Assembly: GCA_029237695.1 (NCBI GenBank)
Contig: CM055265.1
Location: 220,337,679 to 220,401,678, forward strand
Reading direction: 5' to 3'
Origin: Conchocele bisecta
Lineage: Eukaryota > Mollusca > Bivalvia > Lucinida > Thyasiridae
Length of the DNA: 64,000 nucleotides
Part shown: positions 49,577 to 61,359 of the stretch, piece after piece
Numbering within the stretch: position 1 is the stretch's first letter
Layout of the letters: each line of letters begins with the position of its first letter
Made by a program: the position numbers and the translations under genes
Notes under the pieces: generated by a model
The model's input: the letters and a program-made list of their open reading frames with translations, nothing else
Databases searched by the model: none
What the model was told of the DNA's origin: nothing

Positions 49577-50078
49577 CACTATTGTTACCGTGCAGGCGCC
49601 CGATTACATGCTAGAGATATGTTGGTGTGGTGGTGTATAATCCGCTCATACAGCATTCATAGACGCCTTCTGGCAGGAATATGTGAGAGTTCATGCAATT
49701 CCTAATCTATGTTACAGAAGGTATGCGTAACAGACATATCGGAGAATGGCGGGAAACTACGCGATATAGTCCACGTGGGCAGCTCGGGGAAAATGGACTT
49801 AAAGGAGAATATCCGATCTCGGCTCCATTATTTTCAACGGATGTACGGTTACGCACATATTGAAGTAACGGACCGATGTCTATACATACATTAAATATAC
49901 CGAAAAACGTCACTAAATGAGCTAAAAAAACCCAACTTACTCCCTCCTATACACATTAACCAAGGTCCTATGTTTTTAATGGGCCGTACTCGGACGGCCT
50001 TGAGACAACGGACTCTCACGAAACAGTCAACCGATTTATATCGTTGTCGCCTAGTGTAGCTTGGGCCTTGCACTCTAA
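49577..50078. other. upstream region, nothing recognised
   Basis: No coding signal supported. Confidence 0.35.
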
Positions 50079-50079
50079 T

Positions 50080-50151
50080 ACAGTAATTGTAATACGCACG
50101 AAGGCCGGGACTAGCAGGGTCCCGGCCTTCGTGCGCGTTACAATTACAGTT
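50080..50151. repeat. 72-bp palindrome
   Basis: ctgtaattgtaacgcgcacg-type arms with aaggccgggac / gtcccggcctt around tagcagg; three mismatches seen. Confidence 0.75.
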
Positions 50152-50668
50152 TTACCGTTGACCGTGATGTAGTGATATAGTGCAACCTGTTAACTATAAA
50201 GCGGAAATTGTGCAGCTAGGTGTGGTGTTGGGTGTGGGGAGGGGATTGACGACTGCGTACATGTATGTCGAATAGTGCTAATGGGATCAGACAATGCTAC
50301 TTCATTACACTTGTATTTGTATCTAACAGTTTATTATGTACTGGTACGAGCAGCTTGTTCCCCGGGGAAAGTTTAACAAATCCGAACGTTGAATGATGCT
50401 TCATGTGTACATACAACCCATCCCGTGTCGAATACGTATATGGGTATAAACATTTGTAAATTCTCATTTGTCATTAAAGTTATATATTGTTACGGTTCAA
50501 CTGAGTAGTAACAACATACACTTTGAATGAGAAATAAGAGACAAAATCAGATCTTTCCAAGTATAAAATATGTTGAAATCTAAACACGGCAAATGTTGAA
50601 GGATGTGTGCGCCGTACACGTCCCGTCTGGACCCGCCCCTGAGTAGTGTGTCCCCGGGCTACATATAC

Positions 50669-51165
50669 ACACAGGTGAAATACTCGGACCTAGGATCCAA
50701 TACTTGGCTCATTTGCAAAACATTACCCCAGCCACGCATTTCATACACTATATCGTACAGCCTGGCTGACTCTGGAGCATGCTCGCAGCGAGCTACGCAA
50801 CCAGGGGCTTAAAGTAGGTCACTCCGTTAAAGTAGGTCACTGACATTACAGTAGGCCATTCACATTACAGTAGGTCACATACATTAAAGTAGGTCACTCC
50901 GTTAAAGTAGGTCACTCCTTTAAAGTAGGTCGCTCACATTAAAGTAGGTCACTGACATTAAAGTAGGTCACTGACATTAAAGTAGATCACTCCGTTAAAG
51001 TAGGTCACTCCTTTAAAGTAGTTCGCTCACATTAAGGTAGGTCACTGACATTAAAGTAGGTCACAGACATTACAGTATGTCCATCACATTAAATATGGGT
51101 GAGTGGGGTAATGTTTTGCAAATGAGCCAAGTATTGGGTCCTAGGTCCGAGTCTCCCACCTGTGA
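50669..51165. mobile_element. K-family ends enclosing an AGGTCA tandem array
   Basis: Ends acaggtgaaatactcggacc-tagg and cctaggtccgagtctcccac-ctgt are inverted, each followed inward by ttggctcatttgcaaaac. Inside lies the tandem array 50812-51090. Confidence 0.65.
50812..51090 (+). repeat. 18-19 bp tandem repeats each with an AGGTCA hexamer
   Basis: About 15 units of gtaggtcactgacattaaa or gtaggtcactccgttaaa. Ten carry exact AGGTCA. A five-unit higher-order pattern (ccgtt, cctt, cgctcacatt, ctgacatt, ctgacatt), about 94 bp, occurs twice. AGGTCA is the nuclear-receptor half-site consensus. Confidence 0.85.
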
Positions 51166-51171
51166 CTTACA

Positions 51172-51325
51172 TTTGAATACATTGCGCCATATTGCATCAG
51201 TTTATACCCACATGACCTAATGACCTATGAACACGTGCGCCACATGTTGCTGTATTAATTGGTAAATAATGTTCTTGTTATGACGGCGTATAGTTTATAA
51301 TTAAACATATCCTGCTGAGTGGGTT
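51172..51325. repeat. N-family dispersed repeat, inverted copy
   Basis: Partner of 30705-30850. Confidence 0.7.
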
Positions 51326-51419
51326 ATATAATGCCACAGGTGGAAGAATCGGACCTAGGACCCAATACATTGCTCATTTGAAAACGTTACCCCACCCACC
51401 CATTTCACCTGATCAGTTC

Positions 51420-52304
51420 ACAGGTGGAAGACTCGGACCTAGGACCCAATAAATGGTTCAGTTTCAAATTTTCTGCTGACTTACGCCTCTGGCAAATAAT
51501 AAATGCCTTAGATCCCCAAATATATTCACTTTACACATCTGTGTTTAGTATATTGTTAGTTACACAAGTTTCAGCTACCAACGTTACAGAGAAATATCTC
51601 TTTCCGAAAGAATCCCACACACACATCGCCACCTGATTGGCTGTAGTATTTGTAACGCTCCAGTTTAGGTTTTCCCGTGACGTCATTATTGATCATTCTG
51701 CGAATATAACAAAGGTAATCTGAAAGTTCACGGAAGGTTATGTCGAAATGTTGGGACGTAAATCAAAATAAACGCACGTTTTAGATCATTCAAGGTTAGT
51801 GAATGACACTTATTAGTCACAAATTGTAACATCGGATGTATTGATGTTTATTTCAGTGATTCACGTCAATATGCTGAGACTGTAATGTTTATTTCAGTGA
51901 TTCACGTCAATATGTTGAGACTGTAATGGGATTTCATCCAGATGTTACACGTAATCTATGCTTCCACAGCCTACACAAATGTGTGACATTCTTTCGTACA
52001 CACACTTATCGCCTTGGATGTGATAGATAATGTACCCGTAACTAACGAAATGCTTAACTTAAGTAGATGATTGAAGTGAATATATTTGAAGCCCTAAGAC
52101 ATTTATGGATTATCAGAGGCATAAAAGTCAGCAGAAAAAATCGAAATGTGTGGTGTTTGAGCGAGTCCGAAACTACGACATTTTCCCAAAGTCTTTCCTA
52201 CCTTGAAAACCATATAGTGTATATTGTACGGAAATTGGTGGGTGGGGTAACGGTTTACAAATGAGCAATTTATCAGGTCCTAGATCCGAGTCTTCCACCT
52301 GTGC
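51420..52304. mobile_element. 885-bp K-family element
   Basis: Ends cacaggtggaagactcggac / gatccgagtcttccacctgtg. A 41-bp unit (gtttatttcagtgattcacg...) is tandemly duplicated at 51845-51927. No supported coding region. Confidence 0.65.
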
Positions 52305-52429
52305 ATATACAAGGGCTGATAAAATAATACCTGCACTTTGGTCGGTATATTGAACTTTGACACAGAAATTAAAACGACATCATCAGAAACACATACACGA
52401 TACTCAATAATGTTTACACAGTTTATAAT

Positions 52430-52785
52430 TCCAGAACAAAAATATTTACACAATTCCCTAACATTTGATTGGCCCGTACCAAGTCTCTGTCCAAAATGTA
52501 TATCCCAGTAAACTCCCACGCCGAACTACTTTCTGTAGCCGTGAGGCGCAGTTAAAATAATTCTTAAGAAAACGGAAAATAAACACATTTTCTTGATTAA
52601 TTTATTTAAAATGCTGGAATTATAAGGAATGAATGGCATTTTTGTGGAATTTATCGGGGATATAAACTTAGAAAAGTCGCGGGAATACTGGACGAGGCCT
52701 TCCGGCCTTCGTCCAGTATTCCCGCGACTTTTCCAAGTTTATACCCCGATAAATTCCACAAAAATGACATTCATTCCTATATTGA
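52430..52785 (-). mobile_element. B-family foldback element, full copy
   Basis: The inverse of 1797-2155: flank (attcttaagaaaacggaaaa) first, then the hairpin gtcgcgggaatactggacga. Confidence 0.8.
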
Positions 52786-52857
52786 GTACACATAGTGGTT
52801 AGTTATCTCGCACGCATTGAAAACATCATCATGCATGTCAGCGAAACGATTGGTATC

Positions 52858-53220
52858 CATTCTACGGAGCCCCGCAGTTCCTTCGATTTAACAATTCTTT
52901 CCCTCGATATAACAATTAGTTCCCACGAATTAACAATTCGTTCCCACGAAATAACAACTTGTTCCCTCAAAGTAACAATTAACATTTCGTTCCCACGATA
53001 TAACAATTCTGTTCCCACGAAATAACAAGTGTTATATCGTGGGAACGAATTGTTATTTCGTGAGAACGAATTGTTAAATTGAAGGAACGAATTGTTAATT
53101 CGTGGGAACGAATTGTTCAATTGAGGGAATGAATTGTTATTTCGTGGGAACGAATTGTTATTTTCTGGGAACGAATTAATAAACAATAATTCTACGTCCC
53201 CTGCGGGGCTCAGTACCATT
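52858..53220. mobile_element. foldback built of converging 21-bp tandem repeats
   Basis: Ends tctacggagccccgcag / ctgcggggctcagta. The left half has units of taacaattcgttcccacga, and from about 53033 the same unit runs reversed (tcgtgggaacgaattgtta). On the minus strand the 21-bp unit reads as repeated N-N-S-F-P-R, a by-product of unit length. Confidence 0.75.
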
Positions 53221-53329
53221 CACGTGTGAATGGATTAAATACGTCATGGATAAAACGATCTTTTAATTTACTGTTCATTTAAAGCCGGGCCAACGGGTTC
53301 GATCCCGCATGTAACCTGCTGCATTGGTG

Positions 53330-53600
53330 AGAAAATACCAACATCAGAACGGAATATTTACATCGAAATGAAAATATATTCCGCCCTGAAATTAGAATCA
53401 CCTGCCAGGTATATACCACGTCAAAGTCACTTGGCCCCTTCCCCTAATACCACGTCAAAGTCACTTGGTCCCTTCCCCTAAAAGTAATAGGATTAGGAAT
53501 AATCGCATTCTCATACAATGGGCATAACCAGATTAAACCCTCACATACAAGAATGACAGAGACGTACCCGAAGGCCAACCCAGTAGCCGATTTCATCAAA
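53330..53600 (+). repeat. M-family dispersed repeat
   Basis: accacgtcaaagtcacttgg and ccccttcccctaa are tandemly doubled (53410-53480); the rest follows the 14.9-kb copy. Confidence 0.6.
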
Positions 53601-53608
53601 ATTGCAAT

Positions 53609-53826
53609 GTATACTTATCTAGCAAAGTATACTTTGAGGGAGTAATCATTTATTTTTCCCGAAATGCATTATTTCATATAGAACTAAAGACTGCGTATAT
53701 TTGATGATTAAAAGTATGCAGAATTATTATACTGAATTTATTACATTATCATGCAATTATGTAATAAATTAAGTATAATACAAATTTATAAATGTATCCT
53801 TTGCTAGATAAGTATACTTTACAATG
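53609..53826. mobile_element. 218-bp MITE
   Basis: Ends tatacttatctagcaaag / ctttgctagataagtata, with inner ttattacattatcatgcaat centre. Confidence 0.75.
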
Positions 53827-53936
53827 TTGGTGAAATAGGCTACTGGTTCTCCGTTCGGGATACTTGTAAAGATGAATCCCGATAGTTAAATTACCATCGC
53901 ATTCTCCGACCTGCCATCCACTGGATACTACGAATA

Positions 53937-54203
53937 TAGAGAATAGTAGGTTAGTGCCGTGAATGGGAAAAAATATCTGGCAAGGCTCAGGAAACGGGAT
54001 GGGCGAGGCTCTGCCGAGCACCTCCCGTTTCCGTGCCGCGCCAGATATTTTTTCCCATTCACGGCACTAACCTACCATTCTATTTATCCCGTCAACACCT
54101 ACAAATGGCTGTAAAATGCAAAAATTGTATTGACTGGATATCAAAAATGTTTCACGGCACCGTGTTTCACGGCACATACACACTGTGTTGACGGGATAAA
54201 AAA
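53937..54203 (+). mobile_element. C-family element with shortened linker
   Basis: First hairpin to 54080, then a linker lacking the catattcatacgcag block, then the second hairpin ending gttgacgggataaa. Confidence 0.8.
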
Positions 54204-54213
54204 CATCTAATGA

Positions 54214-54290
54214 CACAATACACAATACGTAATACACAATGCACAATACACAATACACAATACACAATACACAATACACAATACGTAATG
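54214..54290. repeat. acacaat microsatellite
   Basis: A 7-8 bp unit (aatacac) repeated about ten times. Confidence 0.85.
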
Positions 54291-54414
54291 CAAGTCATTG
54301 CTCACACGTTTCCTTTCTTACAGTATACAATATATTACAATGGCAGACGCTTGACAAGGAACAGGTTGCTGTATGACGTAATGGCGAGTATATATGAGAC
54401 ACGCCATGGGAGTT

Positions 54415-54625
54415 TGTACCTTCGGAAATCTGCGTAATTTTCATTAAATACGTTTACAATATTGACAATATTTTTCATAAATTAAGTAATAAATTGACAA
54501 AATTTTCATATTCCGCATGTACTCTGAAAGTTTTGTCAATTTATTACTTAATTTATGAAAAATATTGTCAGTTTTGTAAACGTATTTCAGGAAATTACGC
54601 AGATGTCAGAAGGTACAAAACCCCA
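54415..54625. mobile_element. P-family MITE, second copy
   Basis: Ends ttgtaccttcggaaatctgc / gcagatgtcagaaggtacaa; same centre type as 40319-40555. Confidence 0.75.
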
Positions 54626-54640
54626 TGGTGAGTCTCAATT

Positions 54641-54871
54641 ATGTGTCTGTGACTGGAGAAATGGGGCTTATGGGATTTGTTACCAAATAGCACATTCTTA
54701 TTATTATTTCTGATAACATTCTATATTGCTTGTTATAAACACGGAGTGCGTTTCATTAATGAATGGCGAACAGTGCAGATCCTGATCAGACTGTGCGGAT
54801 GCACAGGCTGATCTGGATCTACACTGGTCGAAAACCCATAGGCCACGTTTCTCCAGTGACATCCGCATATA
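54641..54871. mobile_element. D-family MITE
   Basis: Both ends and the core gcggatgcacaggctgatct are intact. Confidence 0.75.
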
Positions 54872-55145
54872 CAATAATTGTTCCAGTCTACCGAATTCAG
54901 CGTGGCTGGCAGATATAAAGTAAGTGGGTCGCTATTTCTGGATGTTATACATTGTTTTCATTTCTTCACGGCATTTCTGCTGTAATTCGGTCAGTATTCA
55001 CGCGCACGAATCTTACGGCAAGTACACACCGCTCTCGGATACATCACGTGCAAGTAAAGGGAGATAGTTCATGACAGGGAAAACGGCTTGCGAATAATAC
55101 AGATAAGTTCACGCTGTGCATACACACATTGTGTTAGATCAGGTG

Positions 55146-55350
55146 GCCGTTTCACTAAACTTCTTACGACTAAAATGTTCGTAAGTGCAAATTTAGGATA
55201 TCCAGCTGCATGCTCAATAAATATAAATGCAATAATTGATTCCAAGAAAACATTGTTAATGGGAAATTTACAGACTATCATAATTGTGATTAGTCCTAAA
55301 TTTGCACATACGAACATTTTAGTCGTACGAAGTTTAATGAAACGGGCTCC
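55146..55350. mobile_element. G-family MITE
   Basis: Ends gtttcactaaacttcttacg / cgaagtttaatgaaacggg with gttcgtaagtgcaaatttag inside. Confidence 0.75.
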
Positions 55351-55458
55351 ATCAGCATTTTCTCACTTAATCCCAAAATAATCCAACAATTAGCATGGAC
55401 AAACCAATGTTGGATGTTTAGGGGTGCAAGCGTTAATGACACTTGGAGTGATTAAATC

Positions 55459-55680
55459 ATATGTGGCTGTGATTGGGTTTTGCGATCAGTGTATATCCAG
55501 ATCAGCATGTGCATCCGCACAGTCTGATCAGGATCTGCAATGTTCGTCATTCCATCAATGAAACATGCTTCTAACAAACAATACCACATTTGTTCAGGCT
55601 ACATACGATTGTTATTAAATCAGGAGATGCACTGGTCACAAAAGCCATAAGTCCCATTTCTCCAGTCACATCTACATATG
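55459..55680. mobile_element. D-family MITE
   Basis: Left end tatgtggctgtgattggg (10 bp deleted), right end tctccagtcacatctacata. Confidence 0.75.
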
Positions 55681-55910
55681 GGACCAAGACTTAGTGATGT
55701 TGCTGCTTCCAAAATGGTCAGCAATTCATTTTTGTATACACTGGCTCTCATAAGACGTCAACATTAGTTATGGACCAACAAATTACTTACATACTGTCCA
55801 AGAGTGTATTGTGACGTTATTCAGCTATATTGTATTGTATTACATTTATCGACGTGACACGCGTGCTATATATGTTTTTCTTTCAATTTACCCATATACA
55901 GTAAAGTCAT

Positions 55911-56144
55911 TATATGGCTGTGACTGGATAAATGGGGGCTACTGGGTTTTGCGACCAGTGTAGATCCAGATCAGCCTGTGCATCCGCACAGTCTGATCTG
56001 GATTCACACTGTTCGACATTTCGTAAATGAAACACCTGTCATACTTCTAACAAGCAATGCGAATCGTTATCCGGTTACATGAGTGCGCTATTTGATCAGG
56101 AGCTACAACGATAGGCCCCATTTCTCCAGTCACATCCACATATG
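55911..56144. mobile_element. D-family MITE, best-preserved copy
   Basis: Ends tatatggctgtgactggata / tctccagtcacatccacata; the core gatcagcctgtgcatccgca is self-complementary. Confidence 0.85.
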
Positions 56145-56184
56145 ACACGGCGCAACGGTTTACCAACTCGTTGAGTCCGATGAG

Positions 56185-56396
56185 CCACGTAGTTCAAATT
56201 TAGGATCGTCTGTAAATTTCAATTGATGGATTTACTTTTATTCAGCACAGGCTGCATATGCAGCCTATGCTCAATAAATGTAAATCCAGTAATTCTTTAC
56301 AAGAAAACATTGTTAATGTGAAATTTACAGACTATCATAACTTTGCACTTACGAACATTTTAGTCGTACGAAGTTTAGTGAAACGGGCCCCAGTAT
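56185..56396. mobile_element. G-family MITE
   Basis: Central palindrome aggctgcatatgcagcct; right end cgaagtttagtgaaacgggc. The left outer end is lost. Confidence 0.75.
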
Positions 56397-56491
56397 TCTA
56401 CTAATAAAACGTTCAGTTGACCTTAGAAGGTAATTGTGGAAGATGTCCACAAATATTTTAACCCATTACATTAGGAATACATATTTCAGTG

Positions 56492-56572
56492 AAAGTATAT
56501 GTTGTGACCTCTCATTTGAACCGTTTCGACGAGACGGTTCAAATGCTGGTCACGACATATACTTCTAAGCAG
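56492..56572. repeat. J-family hairpin, variant
   Basis: gtatatgttgtgacctctca / catttgaaccgtttcg arms with a cgac centre; diverged from 26957-27033. Confidence 0.65.
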
Positions 56573-56861
56573 ATATAAAGAAAATATTTATATATTTTTT
56601 TCACAAACGAAATGACAAATTCTCAGCATGAGATGGGTTAATCTGTTTTAATCAAGTGTAGCTTGCTTTCTATAGCACATGTCTTTGTGATATCAACTAT
56701 GACAACGCATGTTTTACATGTATAGCGGCATGGAGTACTATTTATGTGAATGTATATGAAACAATATTCATATACGCCATCTTACAATAGTCTGTATATA
56801 TATAGTATGACGGTATTGTACATTTGCCGAAGTTCAAATTGGTCACCCTATAATTCAGGGT

Positions 56862-57320
56862 GCATGATCACGTGGTTCTAACAACAACAACAACAGTGGC
56901 TGAAAGTGTTGAAATTTTGAAAGTATTATTTGATATTTTCCTTAATATGAAACGGATTTTGATGAAATATGGCGCAGCAAACGCGTCTTCATGAACTGTA
57001 TTTCGTGGTCCAGGGAGTTTGGCACAGGCTTATGTCGTTTTGACGAAGAATCGGTTACAGTAAATGTAAATAAAAACTACAGCACTTGAATGTAAGAAAT
57101 AAACGGTACTCGATTCTTTCTGAAATGTATAAGTTATTGTAAATAATTTTCAGAGCACCCATAAAACACATATTCCATCGTATTTGGTGTGCTACATGTC
57201 ATCAAAATCCGTCCGTTTCTTAGGAAGATTTTAATGAAAATCTACTGTAAAAATGACGTCACAGATTACGTTATGTCGGAAAATCGGGTGCGTAAACCAC
57301 GTGATCATACACCTTGATCT
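56862..57320. mobile_element. H-family MITE with long alternative centre
   Basis: Left end gcatgatcacgtggttctaa, right end aaccacgtgatcatacacct. The centre is the non-palindromic segment also found at 130-430. Confidence 0.75.
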
Positions 57321-57572
57321 TATATTTGTCTAAAAACATCCCAAGTATAGGGTGAACAATTAGAAGTTCGCGCAAGTGTGTGTTTCTCAGGGGCCAGTTG
57401 ACTCAAAGCAATAAACTATTTATTGTATTTGTATAACGATCTGGCCTGTTCATCAGGTTTTAAATCAAGTATCAATCTGGTAATTCTGATGCAATACACA
57501 GTAAATGTCATCCGTTATATATAATAAGGCGGTATGTTCGGGGTGGCTAGTCTGTGTATACCGTGTCGCCAG

Positions 57573-57823
57573 GGGCCCGTTTCACTAAACTTCGTACGAC
57601 TAAAATGTTTGTAAGTGCAAATTTAGGATCATCTGGAAATTGCAATTGATTGATTTACATTTATTGAGCATAGGCTGTATATGCAGCCTATGCTCAATAA
57701 ATGTAAATCCAATAAATGTTTACATGAAAACATTGTTAATGTTAAATTTACAGACTATCATGAATTTGCACTTACGAACATTTTAGTCCTACAGAGTTTA
57801 GTGAAACGGCCCCCAGTGATATA
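57573..57823. mobile_element. G-family MITE, complete
   Basis: Ends ggggcccgtttcactaaact / gagtttagtgaaacggcccc with central tgtatatgcagcctatgctc. Confidence 0.8.
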
Positions 57824-57829
57824 CACTCA

Positions 57830-58426
57830 GTAGGGGTTGGTTAGAAGGTCGGACCCACGCCGGGTCGCCTTGGAGCGCCAATTGATAGTCTGAACACGGG
57901 TGTTAACCCGGCACTCTGAGATCTAGGTTAATTGCGAATACATCCGCTATACGAGCGATTGCGTGTTAATAAAAGTATGATAGCAGAACTACTCCGTTGT
58001 TCGTCTTAGAGATGTTCCACTGAAGGTGCCATTCAGATGATCACAACAACCATGGGTCTCACTGTGAGAGAAAACCCGTAATCAACTCCTTACAAATAAT
58101 ACACCGCGAAGAGAACACCCGTAATTGCACCCTATTATATTACAGTCAAAATAAAGTTATTTGAAAAGTTGGGGAGAGTCTCGACCAATGTACAATATTA
58201 ATGGGATTGACCTCGTTCCAAAAATGCACTCAAATATATCTAGTTCATAGAAACAGCTGCGCAATTTGGATTTCAAAATATTTACGTGACGTCACGTTTG
58301 ACGTCACACAACGTGACGTTAAAACGGGGGAAACACGTCAGTATGTAACTATTCATACGCACAGCACAAGTCTTTTGCTTACAATCTTTCAAATATGCAT
58401 ATATATCCGCCGTGAAGTGTAATAAA
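57830..58426. other. upstream region with a partial I-family end
   Basis: gttcgtcttagagatgttcc at 58000 resembles an I end; a repeated tgacgtcacgtttgacgtca lies near 58287. Otherwise nothing recognised. Confidence 0.35.
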
Positions 58427-58592
58427 TTGGATATTCCATCGTACATCTTTGAATAGCGGAAATAATGCACTCATGTCCGTCGGCTTTCGTGCAAGCAACT
58501 CGTTCCCTACGCTCACTCTTTGCTTACGCGGAAGCCGACACACACTCGTGTATTATTTCCCGCTATTCAAAATGTACGATGGAATATCCTCT
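58427..58592. mobile_element. 166-bp hairpin element
   Basis: Arms ggatattccatcgtacat / atgtacgatggaatatcc, then gaatagcggaaataat / attatttcccgctattc. Confidence 0.75.
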
Positions 58593-58641
58593 ATGTACTC
58601 TGCTAAACGTCGTGTGTGCTAGAAATAAAATTACTTAGATA

Positions 58642-58863
58642 CATATGTGGCTGTGAAAGGGGAAATGGGCTTACGGGATTTGTAACAAGTGTAGCCCCTG
58701 ATCAAATAACACACTCGCGTAGCTTGATAACGATATAATGCTTTTTAGAATCATGACGGGTGTTTCGTTTACGCAATGTCGAACAATGCAGATCCTGATC
58801 AGACTGAATCTACATTGATCGCAAAACCCATAATCCAAATTTCTCCAGTCACAGCCACATATG
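58642..58863. mobile_element. D-family MITE
   Basis: Ends acatatgtggctgtgaaagg / ctccagtcacagccacatat. Confidence 0.75.
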
Positions 58864-59179
58864 ACTGTAGTCCGGGTGCAAATGTACATGTACGTATACA
58901 AATCCGGCACCTCATGTTAATTGTTGGTACCCGATGAATTTATAAACTTGAATGTATAAGGTTTCCAAAATATCCGGGTACCATTTTTTTAAACCATGGC
59001 CAAGGTCATTTCAAGGTCATTGAACTTCATACATGCTTTGGGTCCGAATAATGATATGGATATGATAATTTGCAGTTCTTATTGAATGGATAACCGTATA
59101 AATTGCTCAGAAGATCGGAATAATAGGTATCCTGCATCTTACTAGCAGAAACACACACGTATTTTCAATATACGACGGT

Positions 59180-59560
59180 TATATTTTCAAAATGGCCGCC
59201 AAAAGACTACATTTTCAAATAGGCTGGTATGTAAGACACGTAGGAGAGTAATTTCATGTATATATACCTATAGTTGTAGTTCAAAGCATCGTATAAGAAA
59301 TGTATTGATGCCGCTTTTTATACCTTACCATATTTAAGTTTCAAAATGGCCTCCAAACTGCATTTAATTTGTTTCTTATAAATACAGGCTAAAATAACTT
59401 AGTAGTGATGCCGGTGCACACATCCATATATTTGATTAATAAAATGAAATAAGTCAACGTAATCGGCTATTGATAATAATGTCTTTGCCAGCAATGGCAT
59501 AATAAGCACGGAAATCATGTTTAGTTTCAAAATGGCCACCAAAATAAAACGATTTGCCAA
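59180..59560. repeat. module series with aaaatggccgccaaa motifs
   Basis: Three motifs near 59193, 59345 and 59530, spaced 150-185 bp; they continue at 61360-61750. Confidence 0.55.
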
Positions 59561-60553
59561 ATATAGACCAGTGGAAAAGTAAAATAGTGAACTTCATGTG
59601 GATACTTTAAGCCATGCATTCAATATCAAAGATTCTAACAATACACCAGAAATACATGTGTCAAATATTCGATGAATATCACAGTTGCTAGTCAAGTATA
59701 TAAATACTTCACACACATGTATATTGATTACTTGCAAGTTTATACACATTTCGAACATACTAGCTGTGTCTATACCCACATATTAAGTATGAAAGAATCT
59801 AGCACTCACGATGCGAAATAACATATCCAAATTATGTCACATACTCGATGAGGTTTTACTATACATGTACATGTATATACATGTATGCTCCTTAATTTGT
59901 GAATATGCTGCACAAGGATATGGCTTAATTTGAATAGCTACACATATTTTCTAGCATACTTAAATACTATTAATTTCCATTGTGGTTATAAGGAGTTGCT
60001 TACTTGACTAGGTGTTCACATATATTAAATATGTTTATAGCGTGCTCATGGGTATCCCATACCAGGGACTAATATTTTGGTTATACGGCTCTGCATATGT
60101 GTTGTATGAATGGCATGCATAGTTTGTAGCACTTTTGAAGGTGATGATATTCATGACACATGCATGGACTACATTAGTTTTCATCAATACGATGTACCGT
60201 ATATACAAAACTATACACTATGTAGTTACAAAGATATAGTCTTTTCGATAATTTGAAATTAAAATTCGTCTTAAGCTGAATCTGATACATATACTGCATG
60301 TATAGTGGAGAAATTCTAAGAATGGTATTTGCATATCATATGCTCTTTTTAGAACTCAGTTAGCGAGTTGAAACAGATACTTTTTATTTTAAGTAATTTA
60401 ATCATTCCAGTAATGATAAGCTTCCTCCTAATGAAGGTCACAAGACTGGGTTGTTTGTCTATTTGCAAACTCATCGCATGTTTATTGGTGTATACTAGAA
60501 AGCAGAAAACCATATGGACCGTAGAATCAAGGTAAATAATGTCAACATGTTAA
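59561..60553. other. AT-rich sequence without supported features
   Basis: Contains short acatgtatata runs at about 59860. No coding signal. Confidence 0.4.
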
Positions 60554-61056
60554 AGGTACATGCCCACTCAGTGGGCACAGAATGTTATTTATATCAGAGA
60601 CAACAGCTGACACATTGTCTGGCAAAATAAGCATTCATTCACCATTACTCCACGTATTGATTGGCATTTTTATGCATTTTATACCGGACGTAAATGTCCA
60701 CACTGATATCAGAGGCAATAACCGTGTTTTCTTAAAATACTAACGGACATTACTATTTATTCTCTGTATTTATTTCTTGATGTGCAATTATCATACTTTA
60801 AAATCACTCGAAAATATTATTTTTCCGGTGACGCATGTAATTAGTATAAATAATTAAAAGACATTGTGCCTCATTTGCATATGAAAATAGCCTGATACCA
60901 CCGCGCGTCACTATCAGTAAAATAAATATTACTAAATGATTATATCTGCATAGCGGGCACTCGTAAGTTTTAGAACTGGTGGAATAGTGACACAATTATA
61001 CACTTATTTAATTCGTGTAAAAAAAGATTGTGTGCCTACTGAGTGCGCATGTACAT
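60554..61056 (+). mobile_element. F-family TTAA MITE, complete
   Basis: TTAA at 60550-60553 and 61057-61060; ends AGGTACATGCCCACTCAGT / ACTGAGTGCGCATGTACAT; 503 bp. Confidence 0.8.
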
Positions 61057-61359
61057 TTAATACTATAAAATGCGCAATTTAGGAGGACATAAATTTTAAC
61101 GAGACTCTTAACCATTATATATGCTATTTTTATGAGCTTATATTATATAAGGAAGATAGTATGTCAGAATGCTCTGTATTCAGAACTGATGGGCTTGGCC
61201 ACGTTCTTCTATGATATCCGTAGTCCAGGCATTAAACAGTTGAGGTTGGACAAAATTGTTGAGAAAGGTTTCTCAACTGATATCACATCATTGATAACTA
61301 TAGGTTAAGAAAAAAAATAGTTTACCATAATTTTCTCTGGGAAACTGTCTGAAAGTAGG

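Noticed and set aside
50812..51090. CRISPR-like array
   Set aside because: Units are 18-19 bp head to tail without unique spacers, in an animal genome; it is a satellite.
52803..53219. 138-codon minus-strand frame with N-N-S-F-P-R repeats
   Set aside because: The peptide repeat is the 21-bp DNA repeat of a foldback element read in one frame.
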